NCBI GenBank assembly: GCA_030429325.1
Contig: JAUICT010000106.1
Span: 1 to 6,935, forward strand
Direction of reading: 5' to 3'
Length of the DNA stretch: 6,935 nt
From: Bacteroidia bacterium
Lineage (GTDB): Bacteria > Bacteroidota > Bacteroidia > Flavobacteriales > Flavobacteriaceae
The position numbers were made by a program, and so were the translations under genes. Shown here one piece after another: positions 1-6,055 of this stretch (position 1 is its first letter; each line of letters begins with the position of its first letter). The notes under the pieces are model-generated. The model was not told where the DNA came from. It worked only from the letters and a program-made list of their open reading frames with translations, and did not search any database.

Positions 1-2
1 TT

Positions 3-71
3 ACCTATGATATCATTGGTCAGCCATCAGACTATAATGCATTGATCAATGTGGTTTTCGTTGTAAAATAA
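3..71 (+). CDS. 3' end of an unidentified gene (partial, enters from the left edge)
   Basis: Reading from base 3, 22 codons stay open and end at a TAA (69-71). The visible C-terminus reads TYDIIGQPSDYNALINVVFV followed by VK. The other two forward frames hit stops early within this stretch, so this is the only forward frame that could carry an upstream gene to here. The alternating hydrophobic end (INVVFVV) would suit a final beta strand. It does not resemble the end of a T9SS type B sorting domain or of a PorP protein. The gene is co-directional with the secreted repeat protein and ends 23 bases before its TTG start, so the two are probably co-transcribed. Too little is visible to name a family, and a chance open frame of this length cannot be fully excluded. 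Confidence 0.5.
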   Translation, partial: TYDIIGQPSDYNALINVVFVVK

Positions 72-94
72 GAATGAGATAAAGACTGATCGAT

Positions 95-2116
95 TTGAAC
101 TCAAAAAACTTACATAGGTCTTTATTTATTGGATTGTTCATCCTGTTTTTGGGGATGAACTTTGCAAACGCCCAGTTTTTGCTTCAAGCTCCCAATACGG
201 GTGATGAAAATAACTACCAATGGTTTGAAGCTTCCGATTTGGGTACAGTTCTTGGAACAAATTCTTTTTACGAAGCAACCCAACCCGGTGTTTATTTTGC
301 AACGTACGATGGTACTCTTTGTGGATCTAATGCCACGGGATATTTTATTTTAACAGAATGTGAAGCGCCAAACAATGAAGTTACCTTGGATATTTCTGCC
401 AGTGTGCCTTCAGGAGCTACAGTAAGTTGGAGTCCATCACTGAGTGGAGATCAAACCCGACCAACAGTTACAAGTACCCAAAGTGTGATACGGTATACGG
501 CTACCATTACTAAAGTAGGAAACAGTAGTGAGTTACCACGGTTTACGGTGGTTTGTATGAGTCAGGCGGCTACATTGGTTGATGACTTAATCGTAGTCAA
601 TGAAGATGAATCTATTCAAGCGCCCATTTTTGACAATGATTCTGATTTGCCATCTACAGGTACCCTTACCACAACGAACCCTACAAACGGTACTGTCAAC
701 ATTGATGATAGTGGCACACCCAATGACCCGTCAGATGATAATGTAACATATATTCCTAATCCTGACTTTAATGGAAGTGATAGTTTTGATTACACCATCT
801 GTAACACCTTAGGAGATTGTAGTACTGCTACGGTGACTGTTGATGTGCTTCCAATTGTGGATACCAATGATGACTCGGTTTCAACAGATCAAGGAGTTGA
901 TGTGGTTATTTCATGGAGAGGAAATGATAATGACATTCCAACTATAGGAACTATTACTGCTACTGATCCATCCAATGGATCTATCCAACTAAATGATAAT
1001 GGCACCTCCAACAATCCATCTGATGATAATATTACCTACATACCCAATCCTGGTTATATAGGGACAGATTCTTTCGAATACACCGTTTGTGATGACAATG
1101 GACATTGTGATACGGCCACAATCACAGTGATTGTAAACTCTTCTGGAGTTGATTTGGATAGCGATGGGGATGGTATTGTGGATAGTTTTGAGGACCTCAA
1201 TGCTGATAACGACAATGATCCATCTACCAACCCAACAGATACCGATGAGGATGGTATTCCAGATTACTTGGATATAGATAGTGATAATGATGGTATCCCA
1301 GATAATATTGAGGCACAACCTGCATTGGGGTATATTCCACCAAGCTCGGTTGATATCAATGGAAATGGATTGGACGATGCCTATGAAAATGATGGGAATA
1401 TTGGTTTGATCCCTCAGGATTCTGATAACGACGGTATTCCTGATTATGTGGATACCGATAGTGATGATGACAATGTTCCAGATATTATTGAGGGCCACGA
1501 TATGAACCAAGACGGCATTGCCGATATAACACTCATAGGTTCCGATAAGGACAATGACGGTCTTGATGATGCCTTTGAAGGCAGCACTGTGATTGATTTG
1601 GACGTCAATGATGAAATCGATGACCCTAGCTCAGATCTTTTGGATACGGATTCTGATGGTATCCCAGATTTTAGGGATTCTGATGATGATGATGATGGTA
1701 TTGAAACCATTGATGAGGATTTGGATTTGGATGGCAACTATGCCAATGACGATTCCGATGAAGACGGTATACCCAACTACTTGGACGCTGATTTGGGTGA
1801 AACAACGGCCGAAACCATTGATGTGATTAACGTCATCACACCCAATGGGGATGGAGTACACGACGTAATGGCCATTAACGGTATTGAAGATTATCCAAAC
1901 AACACGGTCAGGATCTATAACCGATGGGGGGTAATGGTCTTCCAGACCAAGTCCTATAATACTACTGGAAATGTTTTTGACGGAACTTCCCAAGGTAGGG
2001 TAACGGTCGATCAAGACAACAAGCTTCCTGTGGGCACCTATTTCTACGTCATTGATTATCAAGATCAAGGTGGAAACATGAAGCAACTTTCAGGATACAT
2101 TTACATTAACAGATAA
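95..2116 (+). CDS. Secreted multidomain protein with Ig-like domains, calcium-binding TSP3-type repeats and a T9SS type B sorting domain
   Basis: This 673-residue protein is a likely cell-surface or released T9SS substrate. Residues 1-26 form a signal peptide: a basic N-terminus, a hydrophobic run LFIGLFILFLG, and an ANA|Q cleavage site. Residues 28 to about 158 look like one or two degenerate Ig/PKD-like beta domains. Residues 163-252 and 259-348 are two tandem Ig/cadherin-like domains, each ending in a Cys-x5-Cys hairpin (C236/C242 and C332/C338). Residues 353-564 are about a dozen Asp-rich thrombospondin type 3-like loops (DxDxDG, often followed by IPD), expected to bind calcium. Residues about 575-673 match the gliding-motility-associated C-terminal domain (CHU_C, TIGR04131 type): TPNGDGVHD, then VRIYNRWGVMVF, then PVGTYFYVI and a final GYIYINR. 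The start is TTG at 95, because the in-frame ATG at 74 is followed by a stop at 80-82 and the next ATG (155) would remove the signal peptide core. A PorP/SprF gene follows after 2 bases. The ligand is unknown; adhesion is an inference. Confidence 0.92.
   Translation: MNSKNLHRSLFIGLFILFLGMNFANAQFLLQAPNTGDENNYQWFEASDLGTVLGTNSFYEATQPGVYFATYDGTLCGSNATGYFILTECEAPNNEVTLDISASVPSGATVSWSPSLSGDQTRPTVTSTQSVIRYTATITKVGNSSELPRFTVVCMSQAATLVDDLIVVNEDESIQAPIFDNDSDLPSTGTLTTTNPTNGTVNIDDSGTPNDPSDDNVTYIPNPDFNGSDSFDYTICNTLGDCSTATVTVDVLPIVDTNDDSVSTDQGVDVVISWRGNDNDIPTIGTITATDPSNGSIQLNDNGTSNNPSDDNITYIPNPGYIGTDSFEYTVCDDNGHCDTATITVIVNSSGVDLDSDGDGIVDSFEDLNADNDNDPSTNPTDTDEDGIPDYLDIDSDNDGIPDNIEAQPALGYIPPSSVDINGNGLDDAYENDGNIGLIPQDSDNDGIPDYVDTDSDDDNVPDIIEGHDMNQDGIADITLIGSDKDNDGLDDAFEGSTVIDLDVNDEIDDPSSDLLDTDSDGIPDFRDSDDDDDGIETIDEDLDLDGNYANDDSDEDGIPNYLDADLGETTAETIDVINVITPNGDGVHDVMAINGIEDYPNNTVRIYNRWGVMVFQTKSYNTTGNVFDGTSQGRVTVDQDNKLPVGTYFYVIDYQDQGGNMKQLSGYIYINR
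581..1138 (+). repeat. Two tandem Ig/cadherin-like domain repeats inside the secreted protein
   Basis: Bases 581-850 and 869-1138 encode two homologous domains of 90 residues each. They share the order NGT/NGS, then (D/N)xGTxNxPSDDN(V/I)TYIPNP, then G(S/T)DSF(D/E)YT(I/V)C, five residues, C, and TAT(V/I)TV. Similarity is obvious in protein and weaker in DNA, so this is an old domain duplication and not a recent tandem repeat. The paired cysteines at the same place in each copy suggest a disulfide across the last hairpin. The pattern fits the bacterial Ig-like/cadherin-like domains found repeated in large surface proteins. Confidence 0.75.
1151..1786 (+). repeat. Asp-rich TSP3-type calcium-binding repeat region with a higher-order period
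   Basis: The region encodes residues 353-564, with about a dozen short loops such as DSDNDGIPD, DTDSDGIPD and DKDNDGLDD. Above the single loop there is a longer period. Residues 388-447 and 448-522 each run IPDY, DxDSD, PD(N/I)IE, a spacer, then GLDDA(Y/F)E and finally DSD(N/G)DG. A third, degenerate copy begins at residue 523 (IPDFRD). The codon GAT dominates, including five in a row at 1682-1696. This composition creates long spurious open frames on the opposite strand and in other frames. Confidence 0.8.
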
Positions 2117-2118
2117 AC

Positions 2119-3075
2119 ATGGTTACTGTGGAGATAAAACATCTATTGAAAAATATACAAGGACTGCTGGCCTTACTTTTCTTTGGAATTGTGGGAACGG
2201 TCCAAGCGCAGCAAGATGCACAGTATACCCAGTACATGTACAATACGGTAAGTGTGAACCCGGCCTATGCAGGTTCGCGAGGGCATTTGAGCATCGCGGC
2301 ACTATATAGGAACCAATGGTTGGGACTTGACGGAGCTCCTGAGACGCAGACCCTCAACATCCATACACCTATGGGCTACCGAGGGGTTGGATTGGGAATT
2401 TCTGTGGTCAACGATAAGATTGGCCCTACTTCCGAAACCTATTTTGATGTGGACTTTTCCTATACGATTCAAACCTCTTTTGAGGGTAAGTTGAGTTTTG
2501 GTCTTAAAGCCAGTGCACACATGTTGGACATTCGTTATTCCGAATTGGATGAGTTTGAAATAGACCCACAGCTTCAGTCGCAGCAGGATATTCAAAACAA
2601 ATTTTCTCCAAATATTGGAGCTGGCATATATTACCATACGGACAGGTTTTATGCAGGTCTTTCGGCTCCAAGGATTTTGGAAACCACCCACTTTGACGAA
2701 TCCTCCGTATCCACGGCCAAGGAGCAAATCAACCTTTATGCCATCACAGGTTATGTCTGGGACTTAAACCCTTTCTTAAAGTTTAAACCCACTCTTTTGA
2801 CCAAGGTGGTACAAGGCGCGCCGTTACAGGTAGACCTTTCCGCCAATTTTATGCTGAATGAGCGGTTCATTGGAGGGGTTGCCTACAGATGGGACGCGGC
2901 CTTTAGTGGACTGTTTGGTTTCATGGTTTCCGATCAGTTGATGATAGGACTCGCCTATGATCGTGAGATTACCGAATTGGGCGCAGCTACTTTTAACGAT
3001 GGTTCTTTTGAGGTTATTCTTCGATACGACTTCCTAAGAAACATTGGGAATCTAAAATCACCACGCTTCTTTTAG
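2119..3075 (+). CDS. PorP/SprF family type IX secretion system outer-membrane protein
   Basis: The 318-residue product has a signal peptide (hydrophobic core LLALLFFGIVG, cleavage VQA|QQD at residue 30). The mature N-terminus is the family hallmark: QDAQYTQYMYN, then NPAYAGSRG, then ALYRNQWLGLDGAPET. The rest is a series of amphipathic strands with alternating aromatic residues, as in an outer-membrane beta barrel, ending in RYDFLRNIGNLKSPRFF. Length and ending fit the PorP/SprF family, which is about 300 residues. SprF of Flavobacterium johnsoniae is needed for secretion of the adhesin SprB, and SprF-like genes often sit beside genes for type B sorting-domain proteins. The ATG is 2 bases after the stop of such a gene, so this protein is probably its dedicated export or anchoring partner. 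It is more likely an accessory SprF-like paralogue than the core PorP, since no core T9SS genes (porK, L, M, N) are visible. Confidence 0.93.
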   Translation: MVTVEIKHLLKNIQGLLALLFFGIVGTVQAQQDAQYTQYMYNTVSVNPAYAGSRGHLSIAALYRNQWLGLDGAPETQTLNIHTPMGYRGVGLGISVVNDKIGPTSETYFDVDFSYTIQTSFEGKLSFGLKASAHMLDIRYSELDEFEIDPQLQSQQDIQNKFSPNIGAGIYYHTDRFYAGLSAPRILETTHFDESSVSTAKEQINLYAITGYVWDLNPFLKFKPTLLTKVVQGAPLQVDLSANFMLNERFIGGVAYRWDAAFSGLFGFMVSDQLMIGLAYDREITELGAATFNDGSFEVILRYDFLRNIGNLKSPRFF

Positions 3076-3131
3076 GAACAATTTAGAACCCTTGACCCCA
3101 TAAATTCCTACAAAGGTCATATTTTTACCTC

Positions 3132-3665
3132 ATGGAAGAGGAAAAAGTGATTTTGGTGAATGAGGCGGATGAACCTATTGGCCTAATGCCAAAAATGGAA
3201 GCGCATGAAAAAGCATTGTTGCACAGGGCTTTTTCGGTTTTCGTGATGAACAATAAAGGAGAGACCATGCTCCAACAACGGGCCAAGGATAAATACCATT
3301 CCCCTTTGTTATGGACCAATACCTGTTGCAGTCACCAGCGCGATGGCGAAAGTAACATTGAGGCCGGTAAACGCAGACTCATGGAAGAGATGGGATTTCA
3401 AACGGAACTTACCGAACTGTTTTCCTTTGTCTACAAAGCCCCTTTTGATAACGGTCTTACCGAACATGAATTTGATCATGTGATGATGGGCTTCTACAAC
3501 GATTCTCCCAATATCAACCTGGAGGAAGTGGCCGATTGGAAATGGATGCGCCCATCGGATATCAAAAAAGATATGGCAGCACATCCAGAGCAGTATACCG
3601 CATGGTTCAAGATTATTTTTGAACGTTTCTATGAGCATTTGATAAAAAATCCCCAGGTAAAATGA
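3132..3665 (+). CDS. idi: Isopentenyl-diphosphate delta-isomerase, type I (Nudix family)
   Basis: This 177-residue cytoplasmic enzyme interconverts isopentenyl and dimethylallyl diphosphate, balancing the C5 precursors of isoprenoids such as menaquinone and carotenoids. The family's active-site residues are present. H25 and H31 lie in HEKALLHRAFSVFV. C66 and H68 lie in WTNTCCSHQRDGE and align with the catalytic Cys67 and metal ligand His69 of the E. coli enzyme. A Nudix-like helix (GESNIEAGKRRLMEEMGF) contains E86, and E111 and E113 in TEHEFDH match the acidic pair E114/E116. Length fits the short bacterial type I enzymes (E. coli about 182). The CCSH form of the motif resembles eukaryotic IDI1. 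The gene starts 56 bases after the porP-like stop. I see no clear terminator or convincing promoter there, only an AT-rich TATTTTTA (3120-3127) very close to the ATG. It overlaps the next gene by ATGA. Confidence 0.95.
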   Translation: MEEEKVILVNEADEPIGLMPKMEAHEKALLHRAFSVFVMNNKGETMLQQRAKDKYHSPLLWTNTCCSHQRDGESNIEAGKRRLMEEMGFQTELTELFSFVYKAPFDNGLTEHEFDHVMMGFYNDSPNINLEEVADWKWMRPSDIKKDMAAHPEQYTAWFKIIFERFYEHLIKNPQVK

Positions 3666-4069
3666 AAGTCAAGGTAAGCAGAAAGGCCAATTTTAATGCG
3701 GCCCACCGATTGCACAGGCCTGATTGGGACGCAGAGAAAAACCAAGCAGTTTTTGGAAAATGCAACAACCCCCGTTACCATGGGCATAATTATGACCTTA
3801 TCGTAAGTGTTACGGGTGAGATCGATCAAGAAACCGGATTTGTAATGGATCTAAAAGTACTTAAGGACTTGATCAAGGAGCATGTAGAAGAGGCGCTGGA
3901 CCACAAAAACCTGAATGCAGATGTTCCTGAGTTCAAGGATCTCAACCCAACTGCAGAAAATATTGCCGTGGTCATTTGGAGCAAACTTAGGCCCCATATA
4001 GCTAAAGCCAATGAATTGGAAGTGGTGCTCTATGAAACACCTCGTAATTTTGTAACCTATTCAGGATAA
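3662..4069 (+). CDS. 6-pyruvoyl-tetrahydropterin synthase / QueD family protein (animal-like active-site spacing)
   Basis: The 135-residue product belongs to the PTPS/QueD family, which acts on 7,8-dihydroneopterin triphosphate. QueD makes 6-carboxytetrahydropterin for queuosine, and true PTPS makes 6-pyruvoyl-tetrahydropterin for tetrahydrobiopterin. Zinc ligands are H15 (FNAAHRL), H40 and H42 (YHGHNY). The catalytic triad is C34 (FGKCNNPRYHGH) with D80 and H81 (LDHKNLN), and the pterin-anchoring glutamate is E125 (LYETPRN). The Cys-x5-HGH spacing and the words FGKCNNP and HGHNY match mammalian PTPS; E. coli QueD has Cys-x3-HGH. From memory of rat numbering (H23, C42, H48, H50, D88, H89, E133), every residue is offset by exactly eight. 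The ATG overlaps the idi stop (ATGA), so translation is probably coupled, and manA begins one base after its stop. Automatic annotation would probably call it QueD, but the substrate outcome cannot be settled from sequence, so I give no symbol. Confidence 0.9.
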   Translation: MKVKVSRKANFNAAHRLHRPDWDAEKNQAVFGKCNNPRYHGHNYDLIVSVTGEIDQETGFVMDLKVLKDLIKEHVEEALDHKNLNADVPEFKDLNPTAENIAVVIWSKLRPHIAKANELEVVLYETPRNFVTYSG

Positions 4070-4070
4070 A

Positions 4071-5039
4071 ATGGATTTATACCCTTTAAAGTTCAAACCC
4101 ATTCTCAAAGAGCGTCTTTGGGGAGGAACAAAACTAAAAGAAGTACTCAACAAACCCATAGAGAGTGATATTACTGGCGAAAGCTGGGAACTTTCTGGGG
4201 TTAGTGGAGATATTTCCGAAGTATCCAATGGAAATCTAACAGGAACCTCTCTTCAAGAATTGATAGCCCTACAAGGAGAAAAACTTTTGGGAAAAAGTGT
4301 CCTGGAACGGTTTGGAAATGAATTTCCCATTTTGATAAAATTCATAGACGCCAAACAAGACCTATCCATTCAATTGCATCCCAATGATGCCTTGGCCAAG
4401 AAAAGGCATAATTCCTTTGGAAAAACAGAAATGTGGTACATCATGGATGCTAATCCCGGTGCCCAGTTGATCGTGGGTTTCAATAGGGATGTTGAAAAAA
4501 GCGAATATATTGAAAGTCTGGAGTCCGGTACTCTTTTGGAGTTGATGAACTATGAGGAAGTCAAAGAAGGCGATACCTTTTTCATCAATACCGGAAAAAT
4601 ACATGCTATAGGAGCTGGGGTGTTGTTGGCGGAGATTCAGCAAACCTCAGATATTACCTATCGGGTCTATGATTTTGACCGAAAGGACAAGGATGGTAAT
4701 CTAAGGGAACTGCATACCAGTTTGGCCGTTGATGCCATTGATTATGAGCAAAAGAACGATTTCAAGGTAGATTACCCAAAGGGTAAGGATGAAACCAACA
4801 CCATGGTTGATTGCCCTTATTTTAAGACGAACTTTTTAGACTTGTCCAAGAGGATTGGTTTAGATGTGTCACAAAGAGATTCGTTCACCATTTACATGTG
4901 CGTTGGTGGAGAAGCAAAGATTTCCAACGACTGGGGCACCACTGACATTAAAAAAGGGGAGACGGTGCTGGTGGCAGCGTCCAGTTCCACCATTGAAATA
5001 GATACCGGTAACGCCAAACTTTTGGAAGTTACCATTTAA
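4071..5039 (+). CDS. manA: Mannose-6-phosphate isomerase, class I
   Basis: This 322-residue zinc enzyme interconverts mannose-6-phosphate and fructose-6-phosphate. It feeds GDP-mannose and surface polysaccharide synthesis or allows growth on mannose. The type I cupin signature is complete. Near the N-terminus are KERLWGGTKL and TGESWELSG. The metal ligands are Q101 and H103 (LSIQLHPND), E120 (GKTEMWYI) and H179 (TGKIHAIGAG), and R198 in TYRVYDFDR is the expected catalytic arginine. Residues about 245-322 form the second cupin-like half (GGEAKI, then KKGETVLVAAS). The length matches the short Bacillus-type ManA (about 315), not the roughly 390-residue E. coli form. Its ATG is one base after the stop of the pterin synthase gene, so it belongs to the same transcript. 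No upstream Shine-Dalgarno is evident, as is usual in Bacteroidota. Confidence 0.94.
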   Translation: MDLYPLKFKPILKERLWGGTKLKEVLNKPIESDITGESWELSGVSGDISEVSNGNLTGTSLQELIALQGEKLLGKSVLERFGNEFPILIKFIDAKQDLSIQLHPNDALAKKRHNSFGKTEMWYIMDANPGAQLIVGFNRDVEKSEYIESLESGTLLELMNYEEVKEGDTFFINTGKIHAIGAGVLLAEIQQTSDITYRVYDFDRKDKDGNLRELHTSLAVDAIDYEQKNDFKVDYPKGKDETNTMVDCPYFKTNFLDLSKRIGLDVSQRDSFTIYMCVGGEAKISNDWGTTDIKKGETVLVAASSSTIEIDTGNAKLLEVTI

Positions 5040-5050
5040 TAGTACCTTTA
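5021..5050 (+). promoter_or_regulatory. Candidate Bacteroidota-type promoter for the 90-residue protein gene
   Basis: TTTG at 5021-5024 is followed after 18 bases by TACCTTTA at 5043-5050. This fits the Bacteroidota TTTG / TAnnTTTG pattern except for the last base. Transcription would start about 8 bases before the ATG at 5065, giving a very short leader. The upstream box lies inside the end of manA. The match is suggestive only, since such motifs arise by chance in AT-rich DNA. Confidence 0.3.
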
Positions 5051-5064
5051 TAAAAAACACTGGC

Positions 5065-5337
5065 ATGGCAAGTATACGTGATTTAAAAAAGGATGTCAAT
5101 TTTGTTTTGGGAGACATCATAGAGGCTGTCTACATTTGGGAGGCAGGTTCTGGCAACAAGGAATCTGAAGAGGGAACGGTCATTATAGACAAGGCCATTG
5201 AGGTTTTTGACGAACTCATGGATAAAATCAATCAAAAGGACGTGGAAGACCGCAAAGCGCACTTCAGGAACGTACGTGCCCAATTGGAAGAGAAGGCCAC
5301 TCAATTGGTCAATGATTTGAACAATCTTGCCAGTTAG
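5065..5337 (+). CDS. Small helical protein of unknown function (90 residues)
   Basis: I do not recognise a characterised family. The protein is charged, has no signal peptide, membrane segment or cysteine, and reads as three helices. Residues 4-27 contain VNFVLGDIIEAVYIWEA, a hydrophobic amphipathic helix. Residues 28-37 are a Gly/Glu-rich loop. Residues 38-56 (VIIDKAIEVFDELMDKINQ) and 58-88 (rich in Lys, Glu, Arg and Gln, with regularly spaced leucine and valine) could form a helical hairpin or short coiled coil. A soluble three-helix bundle is an inference. It starts 25 bases after manA on the same strand, so it may be read through from that operon or from its own candidate promoter at 5021-5050. 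The clean ATG, the length and the protein-like composition make it a credible real gene. Its stop codon directly abuts that of the convergent lipoprotein gene. Confidence 0.8.
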   Translation: MASIRDLKKDVNFVLGDIIEAVYIWEAGSGNKESEEGTVIIDKAIEVFDELMDKINQKDVEDRKAHFRNVRAQLEEKATQLVNDLNNLAS

Positions 5338-6036
5338 TTAATTCTGCTTGCTTAGAAAGTCCTGGAACACTTTTCCGTATTTGGATGTGGCTACTTCAGG
5401 CGTAAGGGCGTTATATACAGAATCCAGATATTTTGGGTTGGCATTGCTTGCCTCTGCCATCATAATATATGGAGTGGCGTAAGAGCCTCCATTGTTCAAA
5501 CCAAAGTTTAGTGCGTACCTGTATCGTCTCACCAAATTAATGTCCGCTAGTTTTTGAAGCGAATCCAAGGCTGTTGAGTCTTCTTGAAACTCAGGTAATG
5601 AAGCTTGCTGCGCCAAGGCAATGTCCCTGATGTTGAATTTTGATATCATCTCATTGAATTCCGAAAACTTTTCATGAGATGCAGAACCAGAAATCTTTGG
5701 GTCGGTATCAAATGTCTTCCATGTGGTATTAATGGTAATCTGACCTGGTTCGCCAAAAAAGGTGATTCGGTCATTGATATCGTTATTGTCTTGTTTTTTC
5801 AAGTAGAGGTAAAAAATGTCGGGACTTTCCACTTCTTCAGAAAAACTGAATGCTCCATCACCTTCAATTTCCAAGGAATCCAAGACCATAAGGGTAGAAT
5901 CCTTGAACTGTTGTAGGTAAAGGGTTCCTTTTTTCAATCCTTTTATATTTCCGGAAACGGTCATGGTGTTTTCCGTGTTTTTTTCACAGGACAGCACCAA
6001 TATTCCCAATAACAATACAAACAATAACCTCTTCAT
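5338..6036 (-). CDS. DUF4369-like lipoprotein without a thioredoxin domain
   Basis: The 232-residue product carries a lipoprotein signal: KR, a leucine-rich core, then the lipobox LVLS|C with the lipidated cysteine at residue 17. Residues about 23-115 (TMTVSGNIKGLKKGTLYLQQ, then DSTLMVLDSLEIEGDGAFSF, then GEPGQITI) match the DUF4369 beta domain that typically precedes TlpA-like thiol-disulfide oxidoreductases in Bacteroidota. Here the rest (about 120-232) is helical, with no CxxC motif. A redox role is therefore unlikely, and the protein is a stand-alone member of unknown function. The start is ATG at 6036; a TTG one codon upstream is less likely. Residues after the lipid cysteine (EKNTEN) are only mildly acidic and do not form a clear surface-export signal, so a periplasm-facing lipoprotein is the simpler guess. 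It lies 46 bases downstream of the DUF819 gene on the same strand. Confidence 0.85.
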   Translation of the reverse strand: MKRLLFVLLLGILVLSCEKNTENTMTVSGNIKGLKKGTLYLQQFKDSTLMVLDSLEIEGDGAFSFSEEVESPDIFYLYLKKQDNNDINDRITFFGEPGQITINTTWKTFDTDPKISGSASHEKFSEFNEMISKFNIRDIALAQQASLPEFQEDSTALDSLQKLADINLVRRYRYALNFGLNNGGSYATPYIMMAEASNANPKYLDSVYNALTPEVATSKYGKVFQDFLSKQN

Positions 6037-6055
6037 CAATAAAAATTTTGCAGGG

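Noticed and set aside
1682..1696. Five consecutive GAT units, a possible phase-variation microsatellite
   Set aside because: The unit is a trinucleotide in frame with the gene, so slippage would only change the number of Asp residues and would not switch the gene on or off. The run is also short.
989..2086. Long minus-strand open frames (989-1510, 1444-1737, 1631-2086) and a plus-strand frame at 1593-1826, including a Ser-rich 97-residue one
   Set aside because: They are frame shadows of the GAT-rich Asp repeats. Their translations are Ile- or Ser-rich low-complexity sequence, and the plus-strand frame has a clear domain-structured product.
2302..2727. Minus-strand open frame of 141 codons opposite the PorP-like gene, and similar ones opposite idi, manA and the small gene
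   Set aside because: They lie wholly within well-supported genes on the other strand and their translations show no recognisable domain or signal.
3076..3131. Terminator or promoter between the PorP-like gene and idi
   Set aside because: I found no stable hairpin with a T run. TTG at 3092-3094 is 25 bases from TATTTTTA (3120-3127), too far apart, and a start site would fall at or inside the idi ATG. A leaderless transcript is conceivable but unsupported.
6037..6039. TTG at 6039 as the start of the lipoprotein gene
   Set aside because: An ATG follows immediately (6036), and starting there gives a normal lipoprotein signal.
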